NCBI RefSeq assembly: GCF_003024925.1
Contig: NZ_PUED01000008.1
Span: 1 to 34,637, forward strand
DNA: 34,637 bases
Reading direction: 5' to 3'
From: Paramuribaculum intestinale
GTDB taxonomy: Bacteria; Bacteroidota; Bacteroidia; Bacteroidales; Muribaculaceae
This document shows, piece by piece, positions 1-7,715 of this stretch; within the stretch, counting starts at the first letter, position 1, and every line of letters begins with the position of its first letter. The translations under genes were made by a program, and so were the position numbers. The notes beneath the pieces were generated by a model, which was given only the letters and a program-made list of their open reading frames with translations, searched no databases and had not been told where the DNA came from.

Positions 1-495
1 GTCGTCGAGCGGCAGGGCGGATTCGGGATTCCACCGGCCGAGCTGCGGCAGATTGCCCGATATGGCCAGGCGCCGCGACGGATCGATGGTTGGAGCCTCT
101 ATGGTCAGGGTGAGGTTGCCCGCCATGTCGTTGCGGGGGTGTGTCGGACGCCGGTTGACGACGTCGCGCAGCAGCGAGGAGTAGAACGGGGCGTCGGCCG
201 GACGGTCGTGCCACCGGTCTTCGACCGACAGCGGCCCTCCCTGCAGCGCTATGGTGCGTGGCAAGCCCCATTCGGTGCGCACCGGCAGGCTGACGCCGTC
301 GCACATCAGCAGGTAGGAGTAGCTCAGCGAGGCCGGAGCTTCGATTTCGGCTTCGGCCGTCCAGTGGCCGTCGCCGGTGTGGGTCATGATGAGTGCGGCG
401 CCGGGGGAACCGTTGCCCAGTGCGGGGCAGTTGCCGCTGACAGCTATCTGCTCGCCCCACCGGGTGTGGTAGTGGATGTGGAATCTTACTTTCAT
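1..495 (-). CDS. malQ: 4-alpha-glucanotransferase, N-terminal part (runs off the window)
   Basis: Only the first 165 codons are in the window, from the ATG at 495-493; the frame is open to base 1. The protein starts MKVRFHIHYHTRWGEQI and holds two similar beta-sandwich modules. The first has ISVSGN-like IAVSGNCPALGNG near residues 18-29. The second has LAISGNLPQLGRWNP near residues 145-160. This G-N-x-P-x-L-G-x-W pattern marks CBM20 starch-binding domains. In Bacteroidetes a tandem CBM20 precedes the GH77 catalytic domain of the amylomaltase MalQ, which transfers glucan segments between maltodextrins in the cytoplasm. The catalytic domain lies outside the window, so GH77 is inferred from the domain arrangement. 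The start codon is only 4 bp behind the nrdJ stop, so the two genes are probably cotranscribed. Confidence 0.82.
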   Translation of the reverse strand, partial: MKVRFHIHYHTRWGEQIAVSGNCPALGNGSPGAALIMTHTGDGHWTAEAEIEAPASLSYSYLLMCDGVSLPVRTEWGLPRTIALQGGPLSVEDRWHDRPADAPFYSSLLRDVVNRRPTHPRNDMAGNLTLTIEAPTIDPSRRLAISGNLPQLGRWNPESALPLDD

Positions 496-499
496 GGCC

Positions 500-3034
500 T
501 CATCCGCATTTAGAGGTGCCGCACGATGTGCATATCAGGCAGCCTTCCTGATAGATGAGGGTTTCCTGGCCGCAGTTGGGGCAGGTCTGACCCGAGGCTT
601 TCATGCCGTTGGGGAGATATTTCTTCAGGGCGCGTTCCACACCCATTTTCCATGTGTTGATCGACTGTGAGTTGAGCTCCAGTCCGCCGACGAGTTTGAT
701 CACCTGGTCGATAGGCATGTCGTAGCGCAGCACGCCCGATATCAGTTTGGCGTAGTTCCAGTATTCGGGATTGAACTTGTCCGACAGTCCCTCGATTGTG
801 GTCTTGTAGCCGCGCTTGTTGATAAACTGGAAGTCGTAGCGCTTGTTGCCCTTTTCGTCGACAGCCTTTATGATCTTGCCTTTGGTCACCGACTTGGGGC
901 AGAAAATGCCGTCATCGTCGTCGGCCAGGCCGGTGAATATCTCGTAGGGGCGTCCGTTCATCAGACCCACGAAGGCGATCCATTTTTCTTTGTTGTTCTG
1001 GAATCTCACCACGTCGGCCTCCAGCTCCATCGGGCGCTTGGCCGCGTGGGGCACATGTGTGGCAGCTCCCGCCGTGTCTTTCTTTTTGTCGATGGATACG
1101 AGCACACCCGATCGCGAGCCGTCGCGGTAGACGGTGCATCCCTTGCATCCCGAGCGCCATGCCTCTACGTAAAGCTGGTTGACGAGGCTCTCGCTCACGT
1201 CCGACGGCAGATTGATGGTCACCGATATGCTGTGGTCCACCCACTTCTGGATGCGTCCCTGCATCCTCACCTTCTCAAGCCAGTCGACATCGTTCGAAGT
1301 CGCCTTCCAGTAGGGCGAGCGGACCGTTATTTCGTCGAGCTGCTCCTGTGTGTAGTCCTGACGCACCTCTATGCCGGCGGCCTGCATCCATGTGAGGAAT
1401 TTGGGATGATACACGATGTATTCCTCGAAGGCGTCACCGCTGTCGTCGACGAAGTCCACCCTGACGTCGGTGTCGTTGGGGTTCACCTTGCGGCGGCGCT
1501 TGTAGACGGGCATGAACACCGGCTCGATGCCCGATGTGGTCTGCGTCATGAGGCTTGTGGTGCCTGTGGGCGCTATGGTCAGGCATGCTATGTTGCGCCG
1601 TCCGTGCTTGGCCATGTCGGCGTAGAGCTGCGGATCGGCCTCTTTCAGGCGCATTATGTAGGGGTTGTTTTTCTCGCGTTCGGTGTCGTAGATCTCGAAT
1701 GCTCCGCGCTGGCGGGCCAGTTCCACCGATGCGCGGTAGGCGGCCAGGGCGAGCGAGCGGTGCACGAGTTCGGAGAAGTCGGTCGCTTCAGGGGTGCCGT
1801 AGCGCAGACCCAGCGCGGCGAGCATGTCGCCTTCGCCGGTGGTGCCCACTCCGGTGCGTCGGCCCATGAGGGTCTTGCGGCGTATCTTCTGCCACAGGGC
1901 AAGCTCGGTCTGCTTCACCTCGGCTGTTTCGGGGTCTGATGCGATCTTCTCGATTATGGCGTCGATCTTCTCGGCCTCAAGGTCGATTATGTCGTCCATG
2001 ATGCGCTGTGCGGCGCCCACGTGTGCCGCAAACTTGTCGAAGTCGAATCGTGCGTGGTCGGTGAACGGGCCGTCGACATACGAGTAGAGGTTGATGGCCA
2101 GCAGGCGGCAGCTGTCGTAGGGGCAGAGGGGTATCTCTCCGCATGGATTGGTGGAGATGGTGCGGAAGCCGAGGTCGGCATAGCAGTCGGGCACCGACTC
2201 GCGTATGATGGTGTCCCAGAAGAGCACTCCCGGCTCGGCCGATTTCCAGGCGTTGTGCACTATCTTGTTCCAGAGCCGGGCGGCATCCACCTGATGTGTA
2301 ATCTCCGGATCGGGGGAGTCGGTGGGGAAGCTCTGGCAATAGGTGGTGCCGTCGATGGCGGCCTGCATGAAGGCGTCGTCGATGCGCACCGACACGTTGG
2401 CGCCGGTCACCTTGCCTTCGGTCATCTTGGCGTCGATGAATTTCTCCGAGTCGGGATGCTTGATGCTGACAGTCAGCATCAGGGCGCCGCGTCGGCCGTC
2501 CTGGGCCACCTCGCGGGTGGAGTTGCTGTAGCGTTCCATGAACGGCACGAGACCCGTCGAGGTCAGCGCCGAGTTTTTCACCGGCGTGCCCTTGGGACGT
2601 ATGTGGGTGAGGTCGTGTCCGACACCGCCGCGGCGTTTCATGAGCTGCACCTGCTCCTCGTCGATCTTGATGACGCCGCCGTAGCTGTCGGGATTGCCGT
2701 CGAGGCCTATCACGAAGCAGTTGCTCAGCGATGCCACCTGATAGTTGTTGCCGATGCCTGTCATGGGGCTGCCCTGGGGCACTATGTAGCGGAAATGGTC
2801 GAGAAGTTCGGTCACGCGCTCGTGCTGCATCGGCTCGGGATATTTGTTCTCGATGCGCACGATCTCGTCGGCCAGACGACGGTGCATGTCGGCCGGAGTG
2901 CGTTCATAGATATTGCCGTAGGAGTCTTTGAGCGCATATTTGCTGACCCATACGCGGGCGGCAAGCTCATCGCCGCCGAAATATTCAAGGGTGGCCTCAT
3001 AGGCCTCGTCGTAGGTGTAGGTGTTCTTTTCCAC
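500..3034 (-). CDS. nrdJ: Adenosylcobalamin-dependent (class II) ribonucleotide reductase
   Basis: Reduces ribonucleotides to deoxyribonucleotides in the cytoplasm using a radical generated from adenosylcobalamin, so it needs neither oxygen nor a partner subunit. The 844-residue protein has the class I/II active site: NPCGE at 296-300 with N296, the thiyl-radical C298 and E300. The redox pair is C106 (SNCFV) and C309, and the 11-residue spacing from C298 to C309 matches the class II enzyme of Thermotoga. The tail is a Cys-rich ribbon (C818, C821, C832, C835) ending in a CxxxxC pair, C838 and C843, which fits the swinging-arm thiols that re-reduce the active site. Translation starts at GTG (3034-3032): the next in-frame Met is residue 50, after conserved sequence. 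No cobalamin-riboswitch-like leader is visible; the promoter lies inside the palindrome at 3060-3098. Confidence 0.95.
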   Translation of the reverse strand: MEKNTYTYDEAYEATLEYFGGDELAARVWVSKYALKDSYGNIYERTPADMHRRLADEIVRIENKYPEPMQHERVTELLDHFRYIVPQGSPMTGIGNNYQVASLSNCFVIGLDGNPDSYGGVIKIDEEQVQLMKRRGGVGHDLTHIRPKGTPVKNSALTSTGLVPFMERYSNSTREVAQDGRRGALMLTVSIKHPDSEKFIDAKMTEGKVTGANVSVRIDDAFMQAAIDGTTYCQSFPTDSPDPEITHQVDAARLWNKIVHNAWKSAEPGVLFWDTIIRESVPDCYADLGFRTISTNPCGEIPLCPYDSCRLLAINLYSYVDGPFTDHARFDFDKFAAHVGAAQRIMDDIIDLEAEKIDAIIEKIASDPETAEVKQTELALWQKIRRKTLMGRRTGVGTTGEGDMLAALGLRYGTPEATDFSELVHRSLALAAYRASVELARQRGAFEIYDTEREKNNPYIMRLKEADPQLYADMAKHGRRNIACLTIAPTGTTSLMTQTTSGIEPVFMPVYKRRRKVNPNDTDVRVDFVDDSGDAFEEYIVYHPKFLTWMQAAGIEVRQDYTQEQLDEITVRSPYWKATSNDVDWLEKVRMQGRIQKWVDHSISVTINLPSDVSESLVNQLYVEAWRSGCKGCTVYRDGSRSGVLVSIDKKKDTAGAATHVPHAAKRPMELEADVVRFQNNKEKWIAFVGLMNGRPYEIFTGLADDDDGIFCPKSVTKGKIIKAVDEKGNKRYDFQFINKRGYKTTIEGLSDKFNPEYWNYAKLISGVLRYDMPIDQVIKLVGGLELNSQSINTWKMGVERALKKYLPNGMKASGQTCPNCGQETLIYQEGCLICTSCGTSKCG

Positions 3035-3059
3035 TGCTTGAGGGGGTTGTGTTTTTTAG

Positions 3060-3098
3060 GTCTGCAAAGTTACGAAATAATTGAGTAACTTTGCAGAC
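3060..3098. promoter_or_regulatory. Perfect 14-bp inverted repeat carrying divergent promoter cores
   Basis: GTCTGCAAAGTTAC (3060-3073) and GTAACTTTGCAGAC (3085-3098) are exact inverted copies separated by 11 A/T-rich bases. Each arm contains TAACTTTG, a match to the Bacteroidetes -7 element TAnnTTTG: 3086-3093 reads towards the nitroreductase and 3065-3072 reads towards nrdJ. The start sites should fall just outside the arms. That gives nrdJ a leader of about 24 nt and the nitroreductase one of only about 5-12 nt. No clear TTG -33 element is seen for either. The arms extend beyond the promoter core on both sides, so the site could also be an operator. Confidence 0.7.
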
Positions 3099-3104
3099 AA
3101 AAAG

Positions 3105-3860
3105 ATGCTTATGCCTACAGATACATTTTTCACACGGCGCCGCACTGTGCGCCGTTATTCCGACCGTCAGCTGTCCGACGACACTCTGCGCGAGCTGTTC
3201 GAAGAGGCTTCCCATGCCCCCACCACCGGCAATATGCAGCTCTATTCGGCGGTGGTCACGCGGTCGGCCGAAATGAAGCGCCGGCTGGCTCCGATGCACT
3301 TCGGGCAGCCGCAGCTTCAGGGATGTCAGGCGGCGGTCACGGTGTGCGCCGATCTGCGCCGCTTCACGCGCTGGTGTGAGATTTCCGGCGCCGAAGCCGG
3401 ATTCGACAATCTGCAGATGTTTTTCGCCGGTGTGCTCGATGCGGCGATGTTCGCACAGCAGCTGTGCACGGCGGCCGAAGGCCGCGGGCTGGGCACATGC
3501 TATCTCGGCACCACTACCTATAATGCTCCCGAAATAGCCGAGGCTCTGTCGCTGCCGCAGCTCGTGGTGCCCGTCACCACGGTGACCGTCGGCTATCCCG
3601 ACGAGTGTCCCGCCGATCCCGGACGCCTGCCTGTCGAGGCCATAATGCATCAGGAGAGCTACGAGGACTTCTCCGATTCCCGTCTCCGCGAACTGTATGC
3701 TGCCAAGGAGGCCCGCGAGGATTCGCGGCGGTTCGTCGAGGAAAACTCGCTTGAGAATCTCGCGCAGGTATTCGCCCGGGTGCGCTATCCGCGGGAGTCT
3801 AACGAACGCTTCTCGGAGTCGTTTGCGGCTTTTATACGCAAGGCCGGCATCAATTTCTGA
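3105..3860 (+). CDS. Nitroreductase-family flavin oxidoreductase
   Basis: A 251-residue protein of the FMN-dependent nitroreductase fold, expected to pass electrons from NAD(P)H to nitro compounds, quinones or flavins in the cytoplasm. The N-terminus FFTRRRTVRRYSDRQLS followed by EEASHAPTTGNMQ is the FMN-phosphate-binding signature of the family. The later segment LGTCYLGTTTYNAPEIAEALSLP followed by PVTTVTVGYPDE is also typical. The C-terminal 60 residues are helical and charged, as in NfsA-like members. I place the start at ATG 3105; ATG 3111 is equally possible. A TTG at 3081 extends the frame but lies upstream of the -7 promoter core at 3086-3093, so it cannot be in the mRNA. The substrate cannot be told from sequence. 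Followed after 26 bp by the U32 gene, probably in one operon. Confidence 0.87.
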   Translation: MLMPTDTFFTRRRTVRRYSDRQLSDDTLRELFEEASHAPTTGNMQLYSAVVTRSAEMKRRLAPMHFGQPQLQGCQAAVTVCADLRRFTRWCEISGAEAGFDNLQMFFAGVLDAAMFAQQLCTAAEGRGLGTCYLGTTTYNAPEIAEALSLPQLVVPVTTVTVGYPDECPADPGRLPVEAIMHQESYEDFSDSRLRELYAAKEAREDSRRFVEENSLENLAQVFARVRYPRESNERFSESFAAFIRKAGINF

Positions 3861-3886
3861 ACATCACTAACGCACATACACCGACA

Positions 3887-5155
3887 ATGAAACGTCAGGA
3901 TTTTGAAATAATGGCGCCCGTGGGTTCCTATGAGTCGCTTCAGGCGGCCATCAGGGCCGGAGCCGACGCCGTCTACTTCGGAGTGGAGGGGCTCAACATG
4001 CGTTCGCGGTCGAGCGCCAATTTCACTCTCGACGATCTCCGCCGCATAGCATCGCTCTGCTCTCATGCGGGGGTGAAGACATATCTTACCGTCAACACTA
4101 TCATCTACGACGACGACATACCGCTGCTCCACGATATTGTCGACGCTGCGGCCCAGGCGGGCATCTCGGCCATAATTGCGGCCGATCCGGCGGCCATATC
4201 CTGCGCCCGGAGCAAGGGCGTGGAGGTGCATATCTCCACGCAGGCCAATATTTCCAACATCGAGGCGGTGGAGATGTATGCGCAGTGGGCCGACGTTGTC
4301 GTTCTCGCCCGTGAACTGTCGCTCGACCGCGTGGAGGCCATCTACCGCGAGATCTGCTCGCGACCTGTGCTCGGCCCGTCGGGCAAGCCGGTGCGTATCG
4401 AGATGTTCTGCCACGGGGCGCTCTGCATGGCTGTCAGCGGCAAGTGCTACCTGAGCCTGCATGAGATGAATTCGTCGGCCAACCGGGGGGCATGCACCCA
4501 GATATGCCGCCGGTCATACACGGTCACCGACCGCGAGACAGGCGACCAGCTCGACATCGAAAACCAGTATATCATGTCGCCCAAGGATCTGTGTACGATC
4601 GGCTTTCTCGACCGTCTGGCCGATGCGGGCGTGAGGGTGCTGAAAATCGAGGGACGCGCCCGCGGACCCGAATACGTGGCCACCGTGGTCAGTGCCTACG
4701 ACCGCGCGCTGCGCGCGCTGTGCGGCGAGGGAGTCTACGACCGGACGCTGGTCGACTCTCTGACAGCCGATCTCCGCAAGGTGTTCAACCGCGATTTCTG
4801 GGACGGCTATTATCTCGGCCGGCGTCTGGGAGAGTGGTCGGGCAAGTATGGTTCGTCGGCCACGCGTGTCAAGCATTATGCGGCCAAGGCGGTGAAGTGG
4901 TTCCCGCGCATCGGTGTAGGGGAGTTCATAATGGAGGCAGGCGAGCTGTGTGTCGGCGACGAGATCGTCATCACCGGGCCTGCCACGGGAGCGCTGATCA
5001 CCACCGTGAGCGAGATCCGCGTCGATCTCCGGCCGGTCGATAAAACGGTCAAGGGAGAGGCATTCTCCATCCCTCTCCCTTCCCGTGTCAGGCCTTCCGA
5101 CCGTCTGTATGTATGGCGTCAAACCGCTATGGCTGCGGCCAGCGGCGAAAAGTGA
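3887..5155 (+). CDS. trhP: U32-family protein, probable tRNA U34 hydroxylation protein TrhP (YegQ-like)
   Basis: Members of peptidase family U32 are now known mostly as oxygen-independent hydroxylation enzymes. TrhP makes 5-hydroxyuridine at the tRNA wobble position, RlhA acts on 23S rRNA and UbiU/UbiV act in quinone synthesis. This 422-residue protein has the U32 start EIMAPVGSYESLQAAIRAGADAVYFG (residues 7-32, a TIM-barrel strand and loop). It also has the family Cys cluster: C180 (HGALC), C187 (SGKC), C203 (RGAC) and C207 (TQIC), which fits the 4Fe-4S ligands. Length and the C-terminal beta-barrel-like part (GVGEFIMEAGELCVGDEIVITGP) suit TrhP better than the shorter UbiU/UbiV, though RlhA-type activity cannot be excluded. 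Probably cotranscribed with the nitroreductase. The next gene converges 16 bp away, with no visible terminator between. Confidence 0.85.
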   Translation: MKRQDFEIMAPVGSYESLQAAIRAGADAVYFGVEGLNMRSRSSANFTLDDLRRIASLCSHAGVKTYLTVNTIIYDDDIPLLHDIVDAAAQAGISAIIAADPAAISCARSKGVEVHISTQANISNIEAVEMYAQWADVVVLARELSLDRVEAIYREICSRPVLGPSGKPVRIEMFCHGALCMAVSGKCYLSLHEMNSSANRGACTQICRRSYTVTDRETGDQLDIENQYIMSPKDLCTIGFLDRLADAGVRVLKIEGRARGPEYVATVVSAYDRALRALCGEGVYDRTLVDSLTADLRKVFNRDFWDGYYLGRRLGEWSGKYGSSATRVKHYAAKAVKWFPRIGVGEFIMEAGELCVGDEIVITGPATGALITTVSEIRVDLRPVDKTVKGEAFSIPLPSRVRPSDRLYVWRQTAMAAASGEK

Positions 5156-5171
5156 CACCTGTCGATATCCG

Positions 5172-5612
5172 TCAGTATATCCGCCCTGCGATCACTGCCG
5201 CACGCTCTTTCCCTGCGGAGGCTGCGCGCTCAAGCATGGCGAGCATGACCGATTCGCTCGCCTCGGCCGACTGTGTGTAGCAGGCGGCCATCTCCGGATC
5301 GCTGCCTGCATATAGCCCGGCCAGTGTCCGGCGGCCGGCGGCGTGCGTGATCAGGCGTGCGGTCAGTCCGCGTTCGGCGTCGCTGAGCGACTCGGGAGTG
5401 TCTATGGCTATGATCTCTCCGTCGTCGGATACCACGGTGATGTATGGCGCCGCACTGGCTGCGGTCTGTGCTGCCGCAGCTCTCGCCGTCACGGCCAGCG
5501 CCTCGCGGTTGTCGGGGGTGAGCAGTCCGGGAGTTGATCGGCCAAGGCGTCTTCTGAGGGCGTTGTCGGCCAGTATTTCCGATATGATTGCGTCTATTGA
5601 GATTCCTGTCAT
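5172..5612 (-). CDS. Uncharacterised Ala-rich protein at the end of the phage-head-like block
   Basis: A 146-residue soluble protein I do not recognise, with an ATG start at 5612. It opens with a helix-rich segment (SIDAIISEILADNALRRRLG), then an Ala-rich stretch around residues 42-56. A short predicted beta segment follows (APYITVVSDDGEIIAIDTPESL), then a long helical C-terminal half. No signal peptide or membrane segment. It is the last gene of the minus-strand block, 48 bp behind the 145-residue basic protein and read in the same direction, so it is probably in the same transcript. Gene order suggests a virion-related origin such as a connector, but nothing in the sequence proves this. It ends 16 bp from the convergent U32 gene. 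Confidence 0.6.
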   Translation of the reverse strand: MTGISIDAIISEILADNALRRRLGRSTPGLLTPDNREALAVTARAAAAQTAASAAPYITVVSDDGEIIAIDTPESLSDAERGLTARLITHAAGRRTLAGLYAGSDPEMAACYTQSAEASESVMLAMLERAASAGKERAAVIAGRIY

Positions 5613-5660
5613 TGTCTGGGGGCTTAATTGTTTCTGGAGCTGTTGGTGATGTGTTCTCTG

Positions 5661-6098
5661 TCAGGTGATCGGTTCTGTGCGTCGCAGGGAGCGTCGCCGC
5701 TGTCTTATCCGCTGATATAGCCTCAGGGCGGTCGATGGCTCGATGAAGAAGCCCGATGCGCCTCCGGCAAGCACGTGGGCAAGCGCTTCGCCGCGCCCTA
5801 TTCCGCGTTTCTGTTGCAGCAGAGCCACTTTGCGCTCGATCTCTTCGCGGCGGCTCGCGGTCGACGGATGTTCGCGACGTCGGCGACGGGAGCTGACCGT
5901 CGGCCGGTGAAGATGGCGCATGGCTTGTTCATGGCTTAGATAATACGACGGCGCCGGCATCCGCGAGGCCTTCATGGCTATCTCGGCGGCTGTGAGCGAG
6001 CCGCCGCGGGCCGACTCCACCACCGTGCGGCAGGCGGCTATGAAGTCGCGGTCGCGCGGCGATAGAGTCTGATCCTTGGGTCGGTGTGTGGTTGGCAT
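5661..6098 (-). CDS. Small basic uncharacterised protein, possibly nucleic-acid binding
   Basis: A 145-residue protein, ATG start at 6098, rich in Arg clusters (SSRRRRREH near 70-78, SRREEIERK, and a C-terminus RIRQRRRSLRRTEP). The N-terminal third (LSPRDRDFIAACRTVV, then LTAAEIAMKASRMPAPSYYLSHEQAMRHL) reads like a helix-turn-helix-sized helical domain. The high basic charge suggests DNA or RNA binding. In a phage head cluster a protein of this size could be a small terminase subunit, but I see no specific motif for that. It has its own promoter core at 6155-6162 and is separated from the portal-like gene by 147 bp, so it may be controlled independently of the capsid-like genes. Confidence 0.6.
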   Translation of the reverse strand: MPTTHRPKDQTLSPRDRDFIAACRTVVESARGGSLTAAEIAMKASRMPAPSYYLSHEQAMRHLHRPTVSSRRRRREHPSTASRREEIERKVALLQQKRGIGRGEALAHVLAGGASGFFIEPSTALRLYQRIRQRRRSLRRTEPIT

Positions 6099-6154
6099 AG
6101 TCTTGAACGTGTGAAAAAGGTGTAAAGGGTGTGTGGTTGTGATGTCGGGTGATG

Positions 6155-6162
6155 CAAAGTTA
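6155..6162 (-). promoter_or_regulatory. -7 promoter element upstream of the basic-protein gene
   Basis: The minus strand reads TAACTTTG, matching TAnnTTTG, 57 bp before the ATG at 6098. A start site near 6148 would give a leader of about 50 nt. It lies inside the 147-bp gap after the portal-like gene, which holds no other recognisable feature. Confidence 0.55.
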
Positions 6163-6245
6163 CGTCACGGCATGGGCGATAATCCGACACTACCGTGTTA
6201 AAACAGATAAATAAGTGTAGCCGATGTGATGTTTTTTCTTGCTTG

Positions 6246-7712
6246 TCAGGCGTAGGTCTCTGTTCTTGTTTCGCTTTGTATGCCGTCGATGAGGCGGTTG
6301 CGCGAGTCGACAAATGTAGCGAATGCCTCTATCAGGTCTATCAGTGCGGTGGTGGCGTTTCGTGTGCGGGCGTCGTAGAGGGCGGCCGAAGTGTTGCCGG
6401 TGGTGTCGCGTCCCTGCAGCGAGCTGTTCACTCCCGAGATCTGTTCGAGCATCGAGGTCTGGATCTGTAGCATCTGTTGGGCGCCGCAGTCGCCCGACGT
6501 GGTGAGCTGCCGTGGTTCCGACGAGCGTTCCGACGGTTTGAAGGGCACTATGGCGCCGGGTCGGCTCCACAGATCGGCCAGATCGGCCCAGCTGAGGTCG
6601 GACGGAAGCCGGTCGGTGGGGAAGAGCAGCACCCCCTTGGCCGATACGCTCATGATCTTTTCCATCAGCGTGATCATGCGGTTGATGATGCGTTGCTGAT
6701 CCACTACATCCTCCACAAAGGAGTGGATCTCGCCGTCGGTCAGCGGATACATCTTTATGGCGAACGGATGCCGCCCGTGCGGCCACGGGGAGTCGTATTC
6801 GGCCATGACCGTGCCGTCGGGGGCTATCCACCGGCAGTGCCACCGCAGGGTGTCGCAGCGCTTCCAGCTGATGGGTCGGTGTGTGTTGTTCGGTTTGGTA
6901 GCGGTGCGGTGTGATTTGCGGCGGCGGTTTATGCGACGGAGTTTGGCTTCCTCCTCCGGATCTACTGCAAACGCCGACCCGCTCTCCGGGTCATAGCAGC
7001 GTGTGATGCTGCGTGTTTCGAGTGTCCATAGCTCCACGGCTCTGCACCGGCCGGGCGATGAGGGGCGCATCATCTCCTCTATGGCTTCGGAACTGTAGCC
7101 GGTGTCGCTTCGGCCAGCTCGGTTTATGTCAGGGTTTAGATATATCCGCTCTATTGCACGGCGTCGGGCGGTGTCGTGGCGTCCGAGTCTGACGGTCAGC
7201 TCCCGAAGGCTCATCTCGTGGATCATCCCTGCTACCTCTATGTCGGCGCCGCGCGGATCGAGGTAGCGGTTGACGAAGAAGCGTTCGGGACTGACATTGT
7301 CCACCCACACCCCCTCGCCGTCGAGCCGTTTCTCCGCCACCACGCGCTGCACCGCGCATCCCGATATCAGGAATTCTTCAAGCATTCTCGCATCCATTTC
7401 GCGCAGGCTGTTGCGGCGGGCTGTCGTGGCGTCGGTGCCGCAGTCATTCTGGCAGAAGTCACGCCGGTAAAGTCCCACTACGCTTTTCACGAGCTGCCTT
7501 ATGAGATTGTTTGTCATCGGTCGTTCGCCTCCGTTTCCGGCTGCCTCGCCTTCGCTGACGGTCAGCCCCGACGGGAGTCTGACCGGATCCGACCACTGGT
7601 CGCCGTAGGTGTAGCGTTTCAGCCGCCGGCGCTGTTCGCGCAGCGTGCTTCCGGCCATCCATGCCGTCGCAGCGAGTTTCAGTGCGTTTTCGTCGTTATG
7701 CATTGTCATCAT
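6246..7712 (-). CDS. Phage portal-like protein (P22/podovirus type)
   Basis: A 488-residue soluble protein that resembles phage portal proteins, the dodecameric ring through which DNA enters a capsid. It opens with a helix and RRRLKRYTYGDQW (about 27-39), a usual portal start. NNLIRQLVKSVVGLYRRD (about 68-85) has the pattern of the conserved N-x-hydrophobic-V-x-V-G segment. A central wing-like part contains WIAPDGTVMAEYDSPWPHGRHPFAIKMYP. Then comes FVEDVVDQQRIINRMITLMEKIMSVSAKG, the long stem helix, and a C-terminal helix QISGVNSSLQGRDTTGNTSAALYDARTRN. This order fits the P22-like portal family by eye. Three ATGs (7712, 7709, 7703) are possible starts. It begins 3 bp behind the preceding gene, so it is translated from the capsid transcript. 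The frame is intact with no internal stop. Confidence 0.62.
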   Translation of the reverse strand: MMTMHNDENALKLAATAWMAGSTLREQRRRLKRYTYGDQWSDPVRLPSGLTVSEGEAAGNGGERPMTNNLIRQLVKSVVGLYRRDFCQNDCGTDATTARRNSLREMDARMLEEFLISGCAVQRVVAEKRLDGEGVWVDNVSPERFFVNRYLDPRGADIEVAGMIHEMSLRELTVRLGRHDTARRRAIERIYLNPDINRAGRSDTGYSSEAIEEMMRPSSPGRCRAVELWTLETRSITRCYDPESGSAFAVDPEEEAKLRRINRRRKSHRTATKPNNTHRPISWKRCDTLRWHCRWIAPDGTVMAEYDSPWPHGRHPFAIKMYPLTDGEIHSFVEDVVDQQRIINRMITLMEKIMSVSAKGVLLFPTDRLPSDLSWADLADLWSRPGAIVPFKPSERSSEPRQLTTSGDCGAQQMLQIQTSMLEQISGVNSSLQGRDTTGNTSAALYDARTRNATTALIDLIEAFATFVDSRNRLIDGIQSETRTETYA

Positions 7713-7715
7713 TTT

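Noticed and set aside
2980-3060. Cobalamin riboswitch before the B12-dependent nrdJ
   Set aside because: The leader is only about 24 nt and contains no room for a B12-box structure.
2021-3088. A 355-codon open frame antisense to nrdJ
   Set aside because: It overlaps the conserved active-site region of nrdJ and ends inside the promoter palindrome.
3081-3104. TTG start for the nitroreductase at 3081
   Set aside because: The codon lies upstream of the -7 promoter element (3086-3093), so it would not be in the transcript.
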